Assembly (NCBI RefSeq): GCF_001612945.1 | Contig: NZ_BDBK01000012.1 | Span: 124,001 to 188,000 of the forward strand | Reading direction: 5' to 3' | Length of the DNA: 64,000 bases | Source: Nocardia inohanensis NBRC 100128 | GTDB lineage: Bacteria; Actinomycetota; Actinomycetes; Mycobacteriales; Mycobacteriaceae | Shown: positions 45,386 to 53,791 of the stretch, one piece after another | Numbering within the stretch: the stretch's first letter is position 1 | Layout of the letters: each line of letters opens with the position of its first letter | Made by a program: the position numbers and the translations under genes | The notes under the pieces: generated by a model | Told to the model about the DNA's origin: nothing | Seen by the model: the letters and a program-made list of their open reading frames with translations, nothing else | The model's database searches: none

Positions 45386-45482
45386 GATCCACCTCCTCGG
45401 TGCTCAGGGCGGCACCCCGGCGGCGCCACCGGTGCCCCTCACACTGCTCCTGCGCACCGGCCGTGGCAATAGCCGAAACCTA

Positions 45483-45500
45483 GCTGGTCGCCTGACCAGC
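45483..45500. promoter_or_regulatory. perfect palindrome between ABM-like and terpene synthase genes
   Basis: GCTGGTC-GCCT-GACCAGC is a perfect 7-bp-arm dyad in the 192-bp divergent region. A near-palindrome GCACCATATGATGC follows at 45523-45536. Either may be an operator controlling both genes. Confidence 0.5.
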
Positions 45501-45577
45501 ACAAGGTGAAACCCCCGCGCTCGCACCATATGATGCGATCCCTTCGATCGGTTGAATTATGTGGAGGGCTTCGATCC

Positions 45578-46690
45578 ATGGTCAGGGAGTACACCTCCGC
45601 GGTGGAGGCAGGGATCGAGCGCATGCGGGCCGAGCACGCCGCACTGCTACGGGACGGGCGGCGCTGGTCGCTGCGCGAGCTGTTCAGCACCCCGGATTGC
45701 GATATCGCGCAGTACTGCCTGGACTTTCGGCCGAACCGCTTCGGTGACCGGGCCTGCGCGCAGGTGGAACGGTTCTGCCGCGCGCACGGCATCTGGCTGG
45801 AAGCCGGTGGCGCGCACTACAACAGCATGACCCCGTACCTGCACCCCGGCGCGGCCACCCTCGAGCGGATGACGCTGATCGGGCTGTACAACGCGATCCT
45901 GTTCTGGCTCAACGACACTGTCGGGCGGGAGAAGTTCGGCTATCTCGACGCGGGCGAACAGGCGGCCGCCCGCACGGCCGTCGAGCGCATGTGCCGGTTG
46001 CTAAAAACGCGTGCGACCGCACCGGATCCGACCCCGGTGGAGGCGGCGACCAGCGAGCTGCTCACGGAGCTGACCCGGCTCGCGCAGCCGCGCTGGCTGG
46101 ACCGGTTCCTCGAATCGACCATCGCGCATCTGCGTCCGGCGATCCGGGACCAGAACGCCCGCGCCCGCGGCACTCTGCTCGATGTCGGCGCGTACATCGA
46201 ACTGCGCGCACAGGTTTCGGGAATGTACCCGGCGATCGAGCTGTGCGAGTTCGGCCGGGACCGCTACCTGCCGTGGGATCGCATCGAGCGGGCCGGGCTC
46301 GGTGCGGAGCTCGAGCGGCTGCGGGTGCTCACGGTGGAGATCGGCGCGTTGATGAACGATGTGTTCTCCTTCGAGAAGGAATGCATCACCGATCTGGCGG
46401 ACTTCAACCTGATTCCCTTGTGGTTGCTGAACAATCCCGGAGCCGACCTGGCGGCCGCGGTGGCGGGTGCGGCCGCGATCGTGCGCGATCGCGTCACCGA
46501 ATTCCGGCAGGCGCACGCCCGCATCGAAACCCACTGCGCGCGGTTGCGCGGCACCGACCCGGAACTGGCGGAGACGGTGGCCGTCCACGCCCGCGATCTC
46601 GCCGATTGCGTGCAGGCCACCTGGGTCTGGCAGCTCGGCACCGCGCGTTACAAGGGCGAGTCGATCTTCACCGAGAACCGCATTGCCTGA
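45578..46690 (+). CDS. terpene synthase (class I) with altered first metal motif
   Basis: The 370-residue protein has the class I terpene cyclase features NDVFSFEKE (NSE motif, residues 260-268), a pyrophosphate-sensor Arg in YIELRAQ (210) about 50 residues before it, and a C-terminal RY pair (357-358). The first metal motif, normally DDxxxD/E, reads NDTVGRE (112-118): the leading Asp is Asn. ATG 45578 follows GGAGG. The product is unknown; the flanking P450s, ABM-like protein and flavoprotein suggest a tailored terpenoid. Confidence 0.85.
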   Translation: MVREYTSAVEAGIERMRAEHAALLRDGRRWSLRELFSTPDCDIAQYCLDFRPNRFGDRACAQVERFCRAHGIWLEAGGAHYNSMTPYLHPGAATLERMTLIGLYNAILFWLNDTVGREKFGYLDAGEQAAARTAVERMCRLLKTRATAPDPTPVEAATSELLTELTRLAQPRWLDRFLESTIAHLRPAIRDQNARARGTLLDVGAYIELRAQVSGMYPAIELCEFGRDRYLPWDRIERAGLGAELERLRVLTVEIGALMNDVFSFEKECITDLADFNLIPLWLLNNPGADLAAAVAGAAAIVRDRVTEFRQAHARIETHCARLRGTDPELAETVAVHARDLADCVQATWVWQLGTARYKGESIFTENRIA

Positions 46691-46806
46691 GCGCGCATCG
46701 AAACCCGTTGCGGGGATGCCGATTCCACTGTGTTTATTATCAGATGGAAGCAAGACGCCGCCCGGGGTGGGGTTGTCCGTGCGGTGTCCATCGAGAGGGG
46801 GACGCC

Positions 46807-48135
46807 GTGAACGAGAACGATCAGCTCGCACGACATAGTGGGCTGGCGCGCGCCTGGTGGGCGGCGCTCGCCGAGTCCGGTTGCGTGCCCGCCGCCGCGC
46901 GGGAGCCGCAACAGCTGCTGGGTGCGCTGGCCGCCGAGCTCGCAGCCGCGGTGAACGGCGATGCACTCGATGCCGAAGTGGGTGAGCGGGCGGGCGCGGC
47001 GCTGGTAGCGGCGGGGCTGACCGCCGCGCCGGTGCTCGGCGTCTCCGCGCGGGTGCTCAGCGAATTGGCCACGCACTGCCGAAAGCCCGATGCCACAGCC
47101 CGGTTGGCGATGCTGCTCGCGGCCTTCGGGCAGGGCTACGGCGCGGCCCTGCATCGCGCGCGGTGCCGCAATCCGGTGTCGGTCGAGGCAGCCGTGGCCG
47201 ATGCGCGCCGCGCCGCCGACGAACGCTTCAAGATCGTGTTCGATCATGCGGCGGTCGCGATCGCGGTCGGCGACACCACCGGCCGCCTGGTGGACGCCAA
47301 CCGCGGGCTCGCCGACATGATCGGGGTGCCGATCGAACGACTGCTCGGCGCCTCGGTCTACGACTTCGCGCACCCCGACGACCGGGCGGCGATCGAAGCC
47401 CTGGTGTACGAGAACCTGGTGCCGTCCGGTAGCGGCACGGTGAAACTGGAGCAGCGAATCCAGCGCGCCGACGGCAGTTACGGCTGGGCGTCGTTCGCCA
47501 TCACCTTCGTCAAAGGTTCGGGCGGACAGGCGGATTACCTGCTCGCGGTGGGCGAGGACGTCACCGAGCGGCACGAGATGCAGGACGAGCTGACCCGCCA
47601 GGCCCGCCACGATCCGCTCACCGCCCTGCCCAATCGCCGTCATCTCGTCGAGCAACTGGACGCCATGATCGCGCAGGCGGGCGATCAAGATCGGGTCGGC
47701 CTGTGCTTCCTCGACCTGGACGGTTTCAAACAGGTCAACGACCATCACGGCCACGGCGTCGGCGACCGGCTGCTCACCGCGGTCGCCGACCGGTTCCGCC
47801 GGGGCACCGGTGCGGACGGCCAGCTCATCGCCCGCATCGGCGGCGACGAGTTCGTGGCTTTGATCCCGCACGCCGATGCCGCCCGGGTTGCCGCCGTCTC
47901 CGACACCCTGCTGGCGACGCTGGACGAGCCGATCGCCGTCGGCGACAACCTCTTACGCGTCTCCGCAAGCATCGGCAGCGTCCTCGGACCGGTCGCCGGC
48001 GCGGACGCCGAAGCCCTGCTCGACGCCGCCGACACCGCCCTGTTCCGCGCGAAGGCGGACGGCAAGAACCGCTGGGTCCTGCACTCCCAGGATCTGCGCG
48101 CGGACGCCTGCCCCGACAACGACGGTTCGAGCTGA
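46807..48135 (+). CDS. PAS-GGDEF diguanylate cyclase
   Basis: The 442-residue cytoplasmic protein has a helical N-terminal domain (about 1-135) rich in Ala/Leu, a PAS domain (about 138-265, FDHAAVAIAVGDTTGRLVDANRGLADMIG) and a GGDEF domain (about 275-430) with HDPLTALPNRR, DLDGFKQVND and an intact IGGDEF active site. It makes cyclic di-GMP; there is no EAL domain. GTG 46807 follows GAGAGGGGG. The same three-part design occurs in the protein at 57459, so the two are paralogues. A link to the terpene genes is only by proximity. Confidence 0.9.
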   Translation: MNENDQLARHSGLARAWWAALAESGCVPAAAREPQQLLGALAAELAAAVNGDALDAEVGERAGAALVAAGLTAAPVLGVSARVLSELATHCRKPDATARLAMLLAAFGQGYGAALHRARCRNPVSVEAAVADARRAADERFKIVFDHAAVAIAVGDTTGRLVDANRGLADMIGVPIERLLGASVYDFAHPDDRAAIEALVYENLVPSGSGTVKLEQRIQRADGSYGWASFAITFVKGSGGQADYLLAVGEDVTERHEMQDELTRQARHDPLTALPNRRHLVEQLDAMIAQAGDQDRVGLCFLDLDGFKQVNDHHGHGVGDRLLTAVADRFRRGTGADGQLIARIGGDEFVALIPHADAARVAAVSDTLLATLDEPIAVGDNLLRVSASIGSVLGPVAGADAEALLDAADTALFRAKADGKNRWVLHSQDLRADACPDNDGSS

Positions 48136-48178
48136 GTACCACCGAATCCGGGGACGCGTCCACACCGGCCGGTCGCTC

Positions 48179-48571
48179 CTATCGGGCGGCGGGCTGGAAC
48201 AGTTCGATGAAATTGCCGTCGGGGTCCAGCAGCAGGATCTGTTGTCCGCCAGGGCCGCTGATGATGTCGTTGCGGAACCGCAGCCCGGCCGCGCGCAGGC
48301 GCTCCACTTCGGCGGCGAGGTCGTCGACGATGAGGTGAATGCGATTCCAGCCGCCCGGTTCGGGGGTGACGCCGTCGGGCATCGGGCGGGCGCCGGAGCT
48401 GATCGGCCCGGACAGCAGGATGCGCAGCGGTCCGCGGACCACGTCCGCGAAGGCGGGACTGGCATCGTGATCGAGGGTGAAACCCAGGTGCTTGGTGTAG
48501 AAGTCGACGGCGGCGGTGACGTCGCCGACGATATAGCGCACGCTGGCCAGATCAGTGGTTCGGATGGTCAT
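48179..48571 (-). CDS. VOC family protein (glyoxalase-like)
   Basis: The 130-residue vicinal-oxygen-chelate protein has the two beta-alpha-beta-beta-beta modules, with VRYIVGDVTAAVDFYTKHLGF in the first and NRIHLIVDDLAAEVERLRAAG...LLDPDGNFIELFQP in the second; His and Glu ligand positions are present. It contains no cysteine, which speaks against an ArsI-type C-As lyase despite the adjacent ArsR gene. ATG 48571 has GGGA 9 nt upstream and overlaps the ArsR-fusion gene by 20 bp. Confidence 0.87.
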   Translation of the reverse strand: MTIRTTDLASVRYIVGDVTAAVDFYTKHLGFTLDHDASPAFADVVRGPLRILLSGPISSGARPMPDGVTPEPGGWNRIHLIVDDLAAEVERLRAAGLRFRNDIISGPGGQQILLLDPDGNFIELFQPAAR

Positions 48572-49316
48572 GATGGACACTCCCTGGTGTCTCGGTTGTC
48601 AGCAACGGCAGCAGATAGCCGATGCGGGTGTCGAGTTCGCTTGCGATGCGGCGGAATTCGGGATAGCTCGCCTCGTCGGCGCCCGCCGACGGATCGGGCA
48701 GGCTCCAATGCAGCGTGGCGGCGGACCCGTGGTCGCGCGGCACCTCACGAACCTTGTCGCACAGGGTGATCACGTAATCGAAGCGGCGGCCGGCCACGGC
48801 CGTGAGCGGTCTGGTCGTCCGCCGCGACAGATCGATGCCGTAATCCTCCCGCATGACGCGCACCGCGTTCGGGTGCAGCGCCGGTTTGGGGTGGCTGCCC
48901 GCGCTCGCCACCCGCACCCGGCCGCCGCCGCGGCGGCGCAGCAGCGCCTCCGCCATCGGCGACCGAGCGCTGTTGCCGGTGCACAGGAACAGCACCGCAC
49001 CGCCCACCCTGCCGGGTGCGGCGGCGGCCCGCAGCGCCGGATGCAATGCGGCTGCGGCGTCGGCGAAACCGGCGCCGCAGCGGGCCAGATCGAGATGGTA
49101 ATAGCTGTCGCGGGCATCGAAACTACTGCGCCGCACGGTGATCAGACCGGCCGAGCGCAACAGCCGCAGATGGTAGGAGACCAGGTTCTGCGGTTCGCCG
49201 AGCGCCGCGACCAATTCCCGCACCCGGCGGTCACCGCCGGCGAGTTCGGTCAGCAGCGCCCAGCGCAGCGGATGTGCTGCCATCCGCATCAGCGGGGGTA
49301 CCCGGTCTTCGACCAT
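48552..49316 (-). CDS. ArsR helix-turn-helix fused to low-molecular-weight phosphatase/arsenate reductase
   Basis: The 254-residue two-domain protein has an N-terminal ArsR winged helix (about 5-85, LVAALGEPQNLVSYHLRLLRSAGLITVRR) and a C-terminal LMW-phosphatase/ArsC domain (about 105-245). The catalytic P-loop LFLCTGNSARSPMAEAL carries Cys and Arg, and DYVITLCDKVREVP and WSLPDPS (Asp) follow. Such a fusion couples sensing and catalysis. It forms a two-gene unit with the VOC gene. The substrate could be arsenate or a phosphoprotein; the Cys residues of a typical arsenite-sensing ArsR site are not obvious. Confidence 0.87.
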   Translation of the reverse strand: MVEDRVPPLMRMAAHPLRWALLTELAGGDRRVRELVAALGEPQNLVSYHLRLLRSAGLITVRRSSFDARDSYYHLDLARCGAGFADAAAALHPALRAAAAPGRVGGAVLFLCTGNSARSPMAEALLRRRGGGRVRVASAGSHPKPALHPNAVRVMREDYGIDLSRRTTRPLTAVAGRRFDYVITLCDKVREVPRDHGSAATLHWSLPDPSAGADEASYPEFRRIASELDTRIGYLLPLLTTETPGSVHHDHPNH

Positions 49317-49330
49317 CTCCCCATATTACA

Positions 49331-49696
49331 TCAAATCGGTTTGATGGACTTCGAGCTTCGGGCCAGCGCCAGCACACCGAGCAGGATGCCGATCAGGCCC
49401 AGCGCCACGGCGATAACGGCTCCGGCGAGCCCGTTTCCGGTGCCGAGACCACCGGCGGCATTGGCCCCGTGCAGCCCGCCCACGACCACGGCGATGGGGC
49501 CCAGCCCCAGCGCGCCGGCCAGGCGAATGCGGCGGGCGGCGATGCGCCGGGCGCGGACCAGCGACGAGCCGGCGAGCACGCTGATGAGCCCGAGCACGGC
49601 GGCGGTGCTGGGCACGGCTCGGCCGACGCCGAGTTCGTAACCGGCGGCCAGCAACTGGAAATCAGTGGGTGCGGAAACTACCGCGAGGACGGACAT
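49331..49696 (-). CDS. DUF6223-like membrane protein
   Basis: The 121-residue protein has three hydrophobic segments (TAAVLGLISVLAGSSLV, LAGALGLGPIAVVVGGLH and AGAVIAVALGLIGILLGVLALA) and a GGLGTGNG loop typical of the small actinobacterial DUF6223 family. Its function is unknown. It is divergent from a histidine-kinase gene 233 bp away and could be one of its targets. Confidence 0.72.
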   Translation of the reverse strand: MSVLAVVSAPTDFQLLAAGYELGVGRAVPSTAAVLGLISVLAGSSLVRARRIAARRIRLAGALGLGPIAVVVGGLHGANAAGGLGTGNGLAGAVIAVALGLIGILLGVLALARSSKSIKPI

Positions 49697-49929
49697 TACG
49701 GATCCCTTCGACCGAAAGACGGCTACCGGCCGCGATATTCGCGGCTGTCACCGGCAATGCGTGGACGGTTCCGATCGTCGTCTCCGGGTGCCGTCCGCGT
49801 CCTGGGCCGGGAAGCGGCGGCGAGTACGGCATCGGGCGTAGCCGATTCGCGCGAAACCGCGCTTCTGGACGTAGGCGACCGCGCGTTCGAGCGGAGTCGA
49901 CGCCGCACCCCGAACCCTATGATCGCCAC

Positions 49930-51150
49930 ATGCTCGATCGCGTGACGCCGCTACGCCCGCCCGCCCGGGTCCAGGATGTGCTGCTGGCGGTGTTCATCAC
50001 GGTGATGCAGGTGCAGGGCACCGTGGTGCGCAACAGCGGGCAGCCCGAAGCGGTGCTGCGCCCGCTGTCGGACCTCGGGCAACTCGGCTACCTCCTGTTG
50101 CTCCTCCCCGGCGCGGCGCTGCTGGTGCGCCGCCGCCTGCCGTTGACGGTGTTCGCGGTGAGCGCACTCGCCAGCGCCGTCTACTACGCCCTCGATTTCC
50201 CGGACGGCCCCGGCTGGCTGGCGCTGTTCGTCGCCGTCTATACCCTGACCGCGCGTGGCGACGGGCACCGCTCGCTACTGATCGCCGGGTCGGGAATCGT
50301 TGCGCTGACCGCGATCTGGCTGATCTCCGCCACCGATATCGAGCCCCCGGCCGCCATCGGCTGGGTGTATTTCCGGATCGGCGCGTCGATCATGAGCGCC
50401 GCGCTCGGCGAGAGCGTCCGCTCCCGGAAAATCATCGCGACCCAGGCGTTGGAGCGTGCCGCACTGGCGGAGCGAACCCGGGAGGAGCAGGCCCGCGCGC
50501 GGGTCGATGCCGAACGGTTGCGGATCGCCCGCGAAGTCCACGACACCGTCGCGCACGCCATCGCCATCATCAATGTGCAATCCGGGGTCACCGCGCACGT
50601 GCTCGACAAACGACCGGAGCAGGCGCGCGCGGCTTTGCGGACCATCGAGCAGACCAGTTCCCGGGCCTTGGCCGAGATGCGCGCCGTCCTCGGCGTGCTG
50701 CGCGACGACGATGACGGCCGGGTCCCGCATCCCGGGTTGGCGCAGGTCGGCGAACTCGCCGACCGGGCGCGCGCGGCCGGGCTCGAGGTCGAAATCGCGA
50801 CCCCCGCACCGCCCGCGCCGATACCCACCGCGATCGAGAACGCCGTGTACCGCATCCTGCAAGAATCGCTGACAAATGTGATCCGTCATGCCGGCCCGAC
50901 CCGCGTCACCGTCGCACTGCGCTATGAGGAGGAGAGTGTGCAGATCCGGGTGACCGACGCGGGCCGCACACCGGGTGCGAAACCCGCTGCGGCAGTGGCC
51001 GCCACGGACCGGAACGGGTACGGCATTCCCGGGATGCGCGAGCGCTGCCGGCTACTGGGCGGCGAGCTGACCGCGGCCCCACTCCCGGACGGCGGATTCA
51101 CGGTCTCCGCCCGGCTCCCCTTGACCCCGGCCACGGCGGTGGCGCCGTGA
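49930..51150 (+). CDS. NarL-type sensor histidine kinase
   Basis: The 406-residue protein has an N-terminal membrane region (four to six segments, residues about 20-150), a coiled linker, the dimerisation/phosphoacceptor helix REVHDTVAHAIAIINVQSGV with the phospho-His, and an ATP-binding domain with ESLTNVIRHA, DAGRTPGAK and GYGIPGMRERCRLLGGEL. It belongs to the HisKA_3 group, which pairs with LuxR-type regulators. ATG 49930 is selected as the first good start before the membrane region; a longer frame upstream has poor composition. The stop overlaps the response-regulator gene by 4 nt. Confidence 0.92.
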   Translation: MLDRVTPLRPPARVQDVLLAVFITVMQVQGTVVRNSGQPEAVLRPLSDLGQLGYLLLLLPGAALLVRRRLPLTVFAVSALASAVYYALDFPDGPGWLALFVAVYTLTARGDGHRSLLIAGSGIVALTAIWLISATDIEPPAAIGWVYFRIGASIMSAALGESVRSRKIIATQALERAALAERTREEQARARVDAERLRIAREVHDTVAHAIAIINVQSGVTAHVLDKRPEQARAALRTIEQTSSRALAEMRAVLGVLRDDDDGRVPHPGLAQVGELADRARAAGLEVEIATPAPPAPIPTAIENAVYRILQESLTNVIRHAGPTRVTVALRYEEESVQIRVTDAGRTPGAKPAAAVAATDRNGYGIPGMRERCRLLGGELTAAPLPDGGFTVSARLPLTPATAVAP

Positions 51151-51833
51151 ACGACGGAACCGATGTCCGCGACCGCCGGATCGAAGTCCTGCTCGCCGAC
51201 GACGAACGCTTGGTGCGCTCGGGTTTCCGGCTGCTGCTGGACACCGAGGACGATATCGCCGTGGTCGGTGAGGCCACCAACGGTCTCGAAGCCGTGGAGA
51301 TGGCTCGGGTCTTGCGTCCCGACGTCGTCCTCATGGATATCCGCATGCCGAAGCTGGACGGCATCCAGGCGACCCGGGAGATCGTCGCCACCAGCGGATT
51401 ACGCGAGGTCCACATCCTCATCCTCACCACCTACGACACCGAGGCCCACGTCTTCGAGGCGCTGCGGGCCGGAGCCGGCGGCTTCCTGCTCAAGGACGCG
51501 GGCCCGGCCGAACTGCTGCACGGCATCCGCGTGGTCGCCGCCGGTGACGCCCTGCTCGCGCCCCGTGTCACGCGTCGCCTCATCGCCCGGTTCACCGCGC
51601 AGTACGCCGCGGATCAAGCGGCCGGGCAACGCCTTTCGGTGCTCACCGAACGGGAGCGCGAGGTGCTGGCGCTGGTCGGTCAGGGCCTGAGCAATGCCGA
51701 GATCGGCGCCGCGCTCTTCCTCAGCCCGGCCACCGCCCGCACCCACGTCAGCCACGCCATGGTCAAACTCGGGGCCCGGGATCGCGCGCAACTGGTGGTG
51801 ATCGCCTACCGGACCGGTCTCGTCACTCCGTAG
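51147..51833 (+). CDS. NarL/LuxR-type response regulator
   Basis: The 228-residue protein has a receiver domain (8-125) with acidic pocket LLADDE, phospho-Asp in VVLMDIRMPKLDG and Lys in GFLLKDAGP, and a C-terminal LuxR-type helix-turn-helix (about 162-222, LTEREREVLALVGQGLSNAEIGAALFLSPATARTHVSHAMVKLGARDR). GTG 51147 overlaps the kinase stop. The stimulus and targets are unknown; the membrane protein upstream and the terpene synthase downstream are possible targets. Confidence 0.93.
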   Translation: MNDGTDVRDRRIEVLLADDERLVRSGFRLLLDTEDDIAVVGEATNGLEAVEMARVLRPDVVLMDIRMPKLDGIQATREIVATSGLREVHILILTTYDTEAHVFEALRAGAGGFLLKDAGPAELLHGIRVVAAGDALLAPRVTRRLIARFTAQYAADQAAGQRLSVLTEREREVLALVGQGLSNAEIGAALFLSPATARTHVSHAMVKLGARDRAQLVVIAYRTGLVTP

Positions 51834-51867
51834 CCGACGCGACCGGGCCGGGCGGGTCGGCGCCGGC

Positions 51868-52107
51868 TCAGCCGCCCTGCATGCGCAGCTCCGAATCCAG
51901 CAGGGCGGCGTACTCGACCAGTGCGGATTCCTCGGGATCGGCTCCGAGGCGCTTCTCCACCTGGGAACGATCGACCAGGACCAGGCCGGGGGCATCGGGC
52001 CCGGCGGCGACTTGCGTGCGGCCTTCGGCCAGCACCAGACAGGCATCAGGGTTCGCTGCGGCCAACAGTCTCCGCAGATCCGAGGCGGTGACGGTATCCA
52101 TGGCCAT
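51868..52107 (-). CDS. small hypothetical protein
   Basis: The 79-residue protein begins MAMDTVTASDLRRLLAAANPDACLVLAEG and ends ALLDSELRMQGG. It is acidic, without membrane segments or cysteines except one, and looks like a compact alpha/beta domain. I do not recognise a family. Start 52107 or 52101 (both ATG) is likely; the frame is open further upstream, but that part is Arg/Pro-rich and unconvincing. Confidence 0.55.
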   Translation of the reverse strand: MAMDTVTASDLRRLLAAANPDACLVLAEGRTQVAAGPDAPGLVLVDRSQVEKRLGADPEESALVEYAALLDSELRMQGG

Positions 52108-52687
52108 ATTCTGCCCGCGGCCGCGACCCGAGGGGGCACCGCCCCGCCGCGGATCGATCTCGGGGCATTGCGGATGCATCGGTTGGGTAACGCTTCGCAC
52201 TCGCAGCTTCATGTACTTCAGCAAACTCAGCCGATCGTCCATCTCGGATGCGTCGGCGATCATCCCCGCACCGGACCAGAACCGCTCGGCGCATCCGATC
52301 CGAGACCGGCCGCGCGGCTCGTGATCTCAGAACTCCTTATGCCGCAGCGGAGTTCAGCCCCGCCCGGGCGGCGATACCGGCAAGTTGCTCCCCACCGGCG
52401 GGTCCGGCCCGATATGATCGAATACCGGACGGCTCTCACCACCGCGTTCGGGAACTTCTTGCAACCCATTGGGTCACAAGCGATTCGGCGAATTCGGAGC
52501 AACGGTATCCGCGGGGGATCCGCCGCTGGTCGTTACGCCTTCGATAGCGCGTTACGGCCCCTGATGAACGTAGCTGGGAAACAATGGATTTCTCGGCGGA
52601 CAATCAGGGACGGACGGTCCGGCGACTCAGAATCTCGCGGCGCCGGCTGCTGCCTCTGATAGCTGCCACGCATGCGGAGGAACTCTG
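52108..52687. other. 580-bp stretch without a convincing gene
   Basis: No frame here has good codon composition. The region holds the promoter and 5' leader of the second terpene synthase, with GCGGAGGA just before its ATG. GTTACG occurs twice (in GGTCGTTACGCC and GCGCGTTACGGC, about 52530-52556). I see no further structured element that I can support. Confidence 0.5.
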
Positions 52688-53614
52688 ATGAAATCACAGC
52701 GCCAGATGAAGGAAATCATGACGGCGGTCGAGCGACTGCCCCGTGAGGAAGTCTTTCCGAGCCCACATGTCGATCATGTCCGCAAGCAAGTGCTGCGCTG
52801 GGCGCGACGGTACGGCCTCGATGCCGGAGGCCACTTCGAGAGAACCTGTTGCTGGAGTTGCGCCGCCTACGCGCTGCCCGGCGCGCCCGTGCAGGTGGTG
52901 GAGCTGGCGGCGAAGTTGATCGGCTGGATGTTCGTCTTCGACGACATCTACGGCGAGGGGACCGACCCGACCGCGGCGATCGAGGTGTTCGATGCCTGCG
53001 AGCGGGTGCTGCGCGGCGAGGCGCCGCGGGACGACAACCGATATCTGCTGGCGCTCAGCGACTTCCGCGACGGCTGCGCCCGCCTGGCCGGTGAGGCCTG
53101 GCTGGACCGGTTCGCCACGGATATGCGGATGTTCTTCCACGGCTGCCTGTTCGAGATGCCGTACCGCCAGATGGATCTGATGCCGTCCCCCGGGGCCTAC
53201 CGGTACCTACGCACCTTCAGCATCGGCCTGTTCCCCCCGTTCGACCTGATCGAACTGGCCTACGGTGAGATCGCGCCCGCGCACGTCCGGTTGTTCCGCG
53301 ATGTCCGGCAGACGAGCGCCGTACTGTGCGCGATCGTCAACGACCTGTACTCGACGGTCAAGGAAGACGACTCGCTCAACTATGTCACCATCCTGCGCGC
53401 CGACACCAATCTCACTGTCGCGCTGGACGATATCGTGGCCCTGTACACCGAACTGCTGGACCAGCAGACCGCCCAGATCGCCGAGCTGACCGCGCATCCG
53501 GATCTCGGTCCCGCCGAACGCAAGGTGGCCCGCAGCCTGCGCACCTGGGTGCACGGCAACTACGCCTGGACCAAACTCTGCACCCGCTACCATCCGCCCG
53601 CGATCGCCGTCTGA
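52688..53614 (+). CDS. class I terpene synthase, canonical motifs
   Basis: The 308-residue protein has the aspartate-rich motif DDIYGE (85-90), a pyrophosphate-sensor Arg in YRYLRTF (175), the NSE motif NDLYSTVKE (218-226), and the C-terminal RY pair (300-301). The whole metal set is intact, so it should cyclise a prenyl diphosphate, most likely farnesyl or geranyl diphosphate by size. GGAGGA lies 6 nt upstream of ATG 52688. It stands apart, 6 kb from the other synthase. Its product cannot be predicted from the sequence alone. Confidence 0.92.
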   Translation: MKSQRQMKEIMTAVERLPREEVFPSPHVDHVRKQVLRWARRYGLDAGGHFERTCCWSCAAYALPGAPVQVVELAAKLIGWMFVFDDIYGEGTDPTAAIEVFDACERVLRGEAPRDDNRYLLALSDFRDGCARLAGEAWLDRFATDMRMFFHGCLFEMPYRQMDLMPSPGAYRYLRTFSIGLFPPFDLIELAYGEIAPAHVRLFRDVRQTSAVLCAIVNDLYSTVKEDDSLNYVTILRADTNLTVALDDIVALYTELLDQQTAQIAELTAHPDLGPAERKVARSLRTWVHGNYAWTKLCTRYHPPAIAV

Positions 53615-53737
53615 TCCGCCGGCCCCGGACCGAGATCATCGACCCGGATCCGGCGGCGCGGTAGCCGCCAAGATTGGCGGGTCGCCCCCGACTGGCACGG
53701 CGCGATATGGTTCGCCCGTACCAGTTAGGGGGATTTC

Positions 53738-53791
53738 GTGACTTCTCGTACGCGCACCCGGCTCGCGTCGGCGATCGGCTCGCATAGGTGA
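53738..53791 (+). CDS. 17-residue leader ORF coupled to aftB
   Basis: GTG 53738, preceded by AGGGGG (7 nt spacing), opens a frame MTSRTRTRLASAIGSHR ending at TGA 53791. The TGA overlaps the GTG of the arabinosyltransferase gene (GTGA at 53788-53791). The downstream gene has no Shine-Dalgarno of its own, so its translation may depend on this leader. Confidence 0.5.
   Translation: MTSRTRTRLASAIGSHR

Noticed and set aside
48179..48571. ArsI C-As lyase
   Set aside because: It is a VOC protein next to an ArsR fusion, but it has no cysteine, and ArsI needs a vicinal cysteine pair.
45578..53614. Geosmin or 2-methylisoborneol synthase
   Set aside because: Neither synthase has the double-domain length of geosmin synthase, and no methyltransferase specific for geranyl diphosphate or encapsulin-type partner is adjacent. 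The DUF574 methyltransferase at 56.6 kb is a different family.
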